A stretch of DNA of 64,000 nucleotides from Microplitis mediator (lineage: Eukaryota; Arthropoda; Insecta; Hymenoptera; Braconidae). The notes beneath the pieces were generated by a model. The model was not told the DNA's origin, did not search any database, and was given only the letters and a program-made list of their open reading frames with translations. The stretch is taken from the NCBI RefSeq assembly GCF_029852145.1, contig NC_079975.1, positions 8,556,001-8,620,000 on the forward strand, given 5' to 3'. Positions 58,348 to 64,000 of this stretch are shown here, in pieces; positions within the stretch are counted from its first letter, which is position 1, and every line of letters begins with the position of its first letter. The translations under genes and the position numbers were made by a program.

Positions 58348-58688
58348 CACAGTAAAAATTGGGAGTGGATCCGGATTTTATTCGAATCCGAATTCACTCC
58401 CACTCGGAGTTCCGGAGCTTAAAAAAAATCACTCATAGGAAGTGAATAGGGATTTTTTTGGAGCGGAGTGATTTTGTAGTGACGCAGATTTTAGTTCAAT
58501 CCGCATTCACTCCGTTCTGGAGTTTTGACACCTAAATAAATTTATATTTAAGAGAAATATCTGTTTTATGAGAAATATAATAACTTTAATACATCTACGG
58601 AGTGAATTTCATTGCAAAGAGAGTAAATAAATAACAAATCATCCACTCTACGTTTACTCCAGATTTACTCCGAAAATTTTTCACAGTG
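58348..58688. mobile_element. GGAGTGAAT-word MITE (W13), copy 2
   Basis: CACAGTAAAAATTGGGAGTG on the left is mirrored by TTTACTCCGAAAATTTTTCA then CAGTG on the right, with TA after the right end. Interior words ATTCACTCCCACTCGGAGTT and GAGCGGAGTGATTTTG recur. Confidence 0.82.
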
Positions 58689-58690
58689 TA

Positions 58691-59490
58691 TGTAGAAGGT
58701 TATTTAGAATTCTAAACAAAACTATAACTTTTATTCATTCCAAAGAGTTTGCTCCAAGTAATTAGAATTACTTTGACATTTCCGAGGATCTGCAGCGAAA
58801 GATATGTTGATAGACTTCTTCGAAAGTATAAAAGAGAAAATAGAGTAACAGATAGTGAAGAAGAACTGAAGCGTTTGAAAGCTTGACAACTTTTATTTAA
58901 AAAGCTAATTAAGCTATTCAATTAACATACTACTTTACTTTACTTCCTTAATTGCTGCAGTACAATCATGAGATGAAATAAATGAATAAAAAAAATTTTT
59001 TTTCAAGCATCTTCAAACTTTAAATTTACCAAAGAAATTATACACAAAATTGATTTGTGTTTTTATGCAAAATGTGAAAAGGGAATAATTATAAACTTAT
59101 AATTGAGCTATTCACAGTACCTCAGAAATGAATAAATATAACTGAAATAAATTAGTAAATAATCACTTGGAAAATTGAAATGATATTATTTGTACATCAG
59201 AGTGAGCAGATGAGAGTCAGTGGAAAAAGATAAAGAGAGAGAAAGAGGAAAAAAGAAAGAAATATGAAGAGAAATATTCATTATTCATGCGAAATAAGCT
59301 CTTTTCTTGCTTTACCAAAAAAAAAGTTATTGGAACAGAATATTTTTTTTATTATTGTAAGAATGAAAAATGACACTATAATTGACATTTGAACAAGTTT
59401 TAACATTTTAATTGTATTATGACAATAATGATATTTAACCAGTGACATTAAAAAGTATGCACTACTTCTGACGAAACGATTAAATTTTAC
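58691..59490. other. Unassigned AT-rich sequence
   Basis: Purine-rich at 59200-59270. No gene is supported. Confidence 0.5.
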
Positions 59491-59492
59491 TA

Positions 59493-61502
59493 CACTGGTC
59501 ACAGAAATTAAGGGATAGAAAAAAAATCCGAAATTATTAGGTGATTTTCAACATGCTGTAACTCGGTAAAAAATGATCGTATAAAAAAACTAAAAAGAGC
59601 AAATTGTAGCCTCAAGTTTCTAGTTTTCAGATCTGGACCTCAAAATTTTTTATCATGTACGGTTCCGGAGTAATCATAAGAAAACCAACGAAAAAAAAAT
59701 TTTCAAAATTTTTGCTAGTCTTTCAATACCTCTATGGGCGACAATAAATTTTTTTGAATAATTCGACTGTCTGACTTTTCTCGGAAATTTTATGCCCTTT
59801 AATTTGGTGGCCTTAAAAAGTCTCTACGACGATTTGGCGCCGAGTTATCATTGATCAAAGCAAAAAAGTCCATTTTGACTTTGATAATCAATAACTCCGG
59901 ATGTATTGGTCGTACAGAGAATGGAAGCAGGGTTTTGAAAACTGGAAAATATTCTCTATAAGGCAAAATTAGTGGCATTTGATAGAAAAATTTTTTTTAA
60001 AGCGATATTGTTTGGTAAAAAACAGGTCAAAATTCACAAATTTAAGGACATTCGGAAATCTTGCTATAACTTTGGATATAACGGATGAACAAAGGATATC
60101 TTCGACTTTTTTTCAACCTCAAAGTGTCCTGAAAAAACCCTGAAAATTTCAAATCGCTGCGATTTTTCTTTCTTAGTGCCCCGAAGCTTTAAATTTATCG
60201 ATTTTGTCAAAAATCACCATAATTGGTAGTTTCTCGGTTTTTGTTCAATTTTTTCGATTTGAAAATGGTTTTTCTACCGATAATCTTCATTTCTTCGATC
60301 AAAAAGATCAATTATCGAAGAAAATTTAAAAAAAAAAAATTTTGAAAAAAATTTTTTTTTTTTCAAAATTTTTTTTTTCAAAAATTTTTTTTTTTTAAAT
60401 GTTTTTTTTTTTGTTGTATCCGCAATGATTTATCATTGTCAAAAAAAATTCCTAAAATTTTTTTTACTGCCGGCATTAGAGTTACCCAAAGGGTATGTTT
60501 GTTAAGTTGACATTTAAAGCAGATGCAGTTACAGCGGTAAAAAAAATTTTAGGAATTTTTTTTGACAATGATAAATCATTGCGGATACAACAAAAAAAAA
60601 AAAACATTTAAAAAAAAAAATTTTTGAAAAAAAAAATTTTGAAAAAAAAAAAATTTTTTTCAAATTTTTATTTTTTTTCGATAATCGATCTCTTTGATCA
60701 AAGAAATGAAGATTATCGGTAAAAAAACCATTTTCAAATCGAAAAAATGAACAAAAACCGAGAAACTACCAATTATGGTGATTTTTGACAAAATCGATAA
60801 ATTTAAAGCTTCGGGGCACTAAGAAAGAAAAATCGCAGCGATTTGAAATTTTCAGGGTTTTTTCAGGACACTTTGAGGTTGAAAAAAAGTCGAAGATATC
60901 CTTTGTTCATCCGTTATATCCAAAGTTATAGCAAGATTTCCGAATATCCTTAAATTTGTGAATTTTGACCTGTTTTTTACCAAACAATATCGCTTTAAAA
61001 AAGATTTTTCTATCAAATGCCACTAATTTTGCCTTATAGAGAATATTTTTCAGTTTTCAAAACCCTGCTTCCATTTTCTGTACGACCAATACATCCGGAG
61101 TTATTGATTATCAAAGCCAAAATGGACTTTTTTGCTTTGATCAATGATAACTCGGCGCCAAATCGTCGTAGAGACTTTTGCAGGCCACCAAATTAAAGGG
61201 CATAAAATTTCCAAGAAAAGTCAGACAGTCGGATTATTCAAAAAAATTTATTGTCGCCCATAGAGGTATTGACAGACCAGCAAAAATTTTTAAAATTTTT
61301 TTTTCGTTGGTTTTCTTATGATTACTCCGGAACCGTACATGATAAAAAATTTTGAGGTCCAGATCTGAAAACTAGAAACTTGAGGCTACAATTTGCTCTT
61401 TTTAGTTTTTTTATACGATCATTTTTCACCGAGTTACAGCATGTTGAAAATCACCTAAAAATTTCGGATTTTTTTTATATCCCTTAATTTCTGTGACCAG
61501 TG
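59493..61502. mobile_element. 2.0-kb near-perfect fold-back element with TA duplications
   Basis: The left arm (59493 to about 60467) and right arm (about 60537-61502) are reverse complements with few scattered differences, around a loop of about 70 bp. The ends are CACTGGTCACAGAAATTAAG and CTTAATTTCTGTGACCAGTG, perfect mirrors, with TA outside both (59491-59492, 61503-61504). The ends and TA duplication resemble Tc1/mariner-type elements, and no transposase frame is present. Near the loop the arms become long A and T runs. If transcribed, it would form a hairpin RNA of nearly 1 kb. Confidence 0.95.
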
Positions 61503-61543
61503 TATGTTGTAGATTAATATTTATCATATCTATTATAGACGAG

Positions 61544-61672
61544 CCATACGAAAAAAATATATATCCGAATATATCCGGGCAAATCTGCATATATGAGACA
61601 TCTATTTATATATATGTTGCATATATGTGACATATTCCAGATTTGCCCGGATATAGATTTTTGTCGTATGGG
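61544..61672. mobile_element. ATATATCCGG / CATATATG-word element (W10), copy 2
   Basis: CCATACGAAAAAAATATATA on the left mirrors TATAGATTTTTGTCGTATGG on the right. The inner CCGGGCAAATCTGCATATAT is mirrored by TCCAGATTTGCCCGGATATA. It matches the copy nested at 23737-23859 and lies about 40 bp past the 2-kb fold-back. Confidence 0.82.
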
Positions 61673-61887
61673 GAAAAGAAATTTCAGTTAAATTTTCGAT
61701 GCAAGCATCGTAATTTTTCCTACTGATTATTGTAGTGGTGGACTATACCTTTAAAATCATAAGTTTTACGATGTAACATTTGAAATATTATTTAAGAAAT
61801 AACACAAAATCTTAAGCTCTTTAGTATAAATTACGATGTGAACATCATAAAATTTGATGTAATAGAAATTTTATATATAAGTATAAA

Positions 61888-61975
61888 ATAATAATCGCTC
61901 GGATGGGTGTTGGATTCGACCACGAGACCTTTCGAGTACGACGTGACCGACGCCTTAGACTACTCGACCACAAAA
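61888..61975 (-). ncRNA. tRNA-like sequence (Leu/Ser-type), probable SINE or pseudogene
   Basis: On the minus strand, TGGTCGAGTAGTCTAAGGCG resembles a Leu/Ser-type A box. A B-box-like GGTCGAATCC follows after a segment of about the right length, with a possible variable arm. The anticodon stem does not pair, so this is unlikely to be a working tRNA. It lies inside the W4 element. Confidence 0.5.
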
Positions 61976-62190
61976 AGGTCCACAAATTCAGGTAGTTTTT
62001 AAGATCTAGATAAATGATATAAATAAACAGTCATAAGTGACGAAAACGCCCTTTACGGTGGACACAATAACTATTTGAAAATCATGATGCAACATCGTAA
62101 TTTTCATAACTTACATCGTATTATAACAGAGGCAGCACTGTAATATTTATGATAGTCAAAAGTAAATAGGGTAATATCGGAATCAATATA

Positions 62191-62312
62191 CCCGGGAAAA
62201 AAAAGTTCATGTCTGACCATATATGATCATATATGAGCATTCATATAAGGTCATATCTGATAATTGGCCATGTCTGATCATATATGATGAGATATGATAT
62301 ACATATAGGTTT
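62191..62312. repeat. CATATATGATCATATATG-word array (W5) with one CCCGGGAAAAAA end
   Basis: CCCGGGAAAAAAAAGTTCAT is followed by CCATATATGATCATATATGA, GGTCATATCTGATAATTGG and TGATCATATATGATGAG. The end type is like the W3 element at 18014. No mirrored end was found. Confidence 0.65.
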
Positions 62313-62620
62313 GACAAAAATTATTTGAACTAAAAAAACAAAGTTTTAATTTTATTGTTCATTAACATTCATTGAAATTTATTTATATACAGTTTCTGAA
62401 TGGTAATATTTTTTTATTGTTTTTACGATGCTAATGTTGTAATTTTTGAAATAATTTTCAATCCGAAGTCTTTGTTAAAATTACGACGTTAAATGGTAAA
62501 AAACATAACCTACATAGTTAATTTTCAAAATAAGACATTTGAAAATTAATATTAATGAAAGTATAGTCCACGATTACGATGTTAACATCGTAAATTTCAG
62601 TAGAATTTTCTTTCCGTGTA

Positions 62621-63366
62621 TAATAATGATTTGCACAAATTAAACTTGAGTGAAATATCTTGCATCTAAATCAAAAAAAATCATTTTACTTATTTTTATC
62701 TATCAACCTCGAATACTAACTATGTTTAAAAATTATTACCGATAACAACAATTGTTAGTAAACTTTTTTTTATTTCAAAATAATGCGTCAGATAAAATGG
62801 AGGACTGGATTCGAAGGGAGAATAATTGGTGAAGATTAATATATCAGTGTGATAAGTTTAGACAAAGATACCTCAGAAAAGTCTGATGGCGGCTTGCCAG
62901 ACTAGATCCGCGTTCAAACGAGCTTTGAGCTTCTCCAGCACTGTGAGCCCTCGAGTTCTTTACTTTTCTTTTATAGAAGAGTAAATGGACGAGACCCTGA
63001 CGTTCAAAGAGTTCAAATTTAAATTCCACTGGCACTCGTCTATTCGTCTTCTCTGTGCTTCATCAGTAGTCTTTCACTTCTTTGCTCACACGTTTCTTTT
63101 AAATGGACGTCACAGATGGCAAAGCTATATTTTTCGTTTGGATGATGTAAACTCACTTGCCAACTCATTTCAGTTCGAACACTTTACTTGGCATTCGACA
63201 TGTTTGCGCAGTGGCCCGTCCAAATCTGGATGTCCAGTTCTCCGCTGCTTTTCCTACTAACATCTGTTGACATTTTTACTTTTATCACTGTTAAGGTGTT
63301 GTAGCAACAATAAGTGTATACTTATGTATACATATGTATATATTTATGTATCTCAATTGATGGATT
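62621..63366. other. Complex island at 62800-63270; no gene supported
   Basis: 62850-63260 is less AT-rich and has open frames of 63 and 91 codons on opposite strands without recognisable domains. It is free of repeat words and likely unique host DNA. A TATA-rich stretch follows at 63310-63350. Confidence 0.4.
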
Positions 63367-63370
63367 TTAA

Positions 63371-63607
63371 CCCTTTCCTGGCTCGAAGTATCGGTGAGTC
63401 TAGGTATGAGTCATGTGGGGATAGAGCCAATTAAAGTCCGTTGTAAGGCTGTATGAGTGAAAATTTAGTTGTGGTAGTGTAGACAAGCGCCCCCTTTTAC
63501 CATTTTTCCGGCCCCCTCTCTAGAAAACAGACTATAGCTCTCTCATTTTAAGAATAAGACGTACGAGTCAAATTAAAAGTAGGGATTCAAGGTCGACCGG
63601 GAAAGGA
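63371..63607. mobile_element. 237-bp MITE flanked by TTAA (piggyBac-like ends)
   Basis: CCCTTTCCTGGCTCGA on the left and TCGACCGGGAAAGGA on the right are imperfect mirrors. TTAA lies outside both ends (63367-63370, 63608-63611). TTAA followed by CCCT is typical of piggyBac-type ends. The element has no coding capacity. Confidence 0.72.
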
Positions 63608-63611
63608 TTAA

Positions 63612-64000
63612 ATTTTATGTGACACATTAAAATTACTTGAAATATTATTGTAGCTGTCAATATTATGACTAGCAGTTGCCTGGAATTATATTTTTTCCTC
63701 ACCTTCGACTCAGATAGGCAATTAGACGCACGAGTTGAAATGTCCTACTTTTCTCCATTGGTGTGTAATATACCATTTATATCTTAAATTCCCAACTTTC
63801 AAATTTCCTGATAGTGAGTTACTTATTTTTATAGTTAGATGACAGCCATTGGCGCAAGTCTACAGGGAACTGAAAGAAAAAATATTATAACAGGGATTTT
63901 ATTTAATTAATTTTGTTTTAAAATATTTGAATTTGAATTTTATTCGACTGCGCTCTCGGCCCACGCATCACCGTTGCCCCCACGCCGTTAGAGATCGATA
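63612..64000. other. Unassigned sequence
   Basis: No gene was recognised up to the window edge. The last ~50 bp are more GC-rich. Confidence 0.5.

Larger units (their letters stand above)
61673..62618. mobile_element. TACGATGTTAACATCGTA-word element (W4)
   Basis: The right end TACTGA-type sequence followed by CTTTCCGTG has TA outside it. The left side GGGGAAAAGAAATTTCAG and the shared phrase GTGGACTATAC, mirrored as GTATAGTCCAC near 62563, support a full element. Words such as ATTACGATGTTAACATCGTA, TTTTACGATGTAACATTTG and ACATCGTAATTTTCA recur. A CCCGGGAAAAAAAA word array is inserted near 62191. Confidence 0.7.

Noticed and set aside
62985..63260. 91-codon open frame
   Set aside because: Not recognisable, and overlapped by an opposite-strand frame. 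It could contain an exon of an unknown gene but nothing supports it.

Overview
The window is AT-rich eukaryotic DNA with long A/T runs, microsatellites, polymerase III-like boxes and many layers of nested DNA-transposon remnants. It is most like an insect intergenic or long-intron region. The repeats and the transposase lineage suggest a hymenopteran, perhaps a parasitoid wasp, but that is inference and no host gene confirms it. No host protein-coding gene, rRNA or canonical tRNA could be supported.

The only convincing coding region is a 584-codon, intronless minus-strand transposase at 32001-33755. It sits in a complete 2.8-kb DNA transposon (31404-34203) with 13-bp perfect terminal inverted repeats and TTAA target duplications. 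The protein resembles the family often labelled Mutator-like transposase, while the TTAA duplication points to the Kolobok superfamily.

Much of the rest is a mosaic of short non-autonomous elements, mostly with TA target duplications and ends such as CACGGAAAAAA, CACTGTAAAAA, CACGGTAAGAAAT or CCCGGG. Many families share one plan: inverted ends around an interior built from degenerate copies of one short palindromic word, with a different word in each family. Elements are inserted in one another two or three deep at 254-680, 5356-6388, 11360-12870, 13088-13585, 15000-15770, 22685-24070, 37575-38715, 40774-42158, 48191-49048 and 50422-51919. Three 542-bp elements (11882, 48391, 57653) and two 702-bp elements (9426, 45950) have kept exactly the same length.

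Two large fold-back structures stand out: a 2.0-kb near-perfect hairpin at 59493-61502 with arms of about 970 bp and TA duplications, and an 850-bp fold-back at 25419-26268 flanked by TTAA.

Between the repeats lie islands of more complex, less AT-rich sequence (about 13.6-14.5, 16.2-16.7, 18.9-19.3, 26.6-27.2, 28.9-29.3, 36.6-37.1, 39.3-39.65 and 62.8-63.3 kb). They look like unique host DNA and are the best places to look for regulatory elements or untranslated exons, but nothing specific can be assigned from sequence alone.
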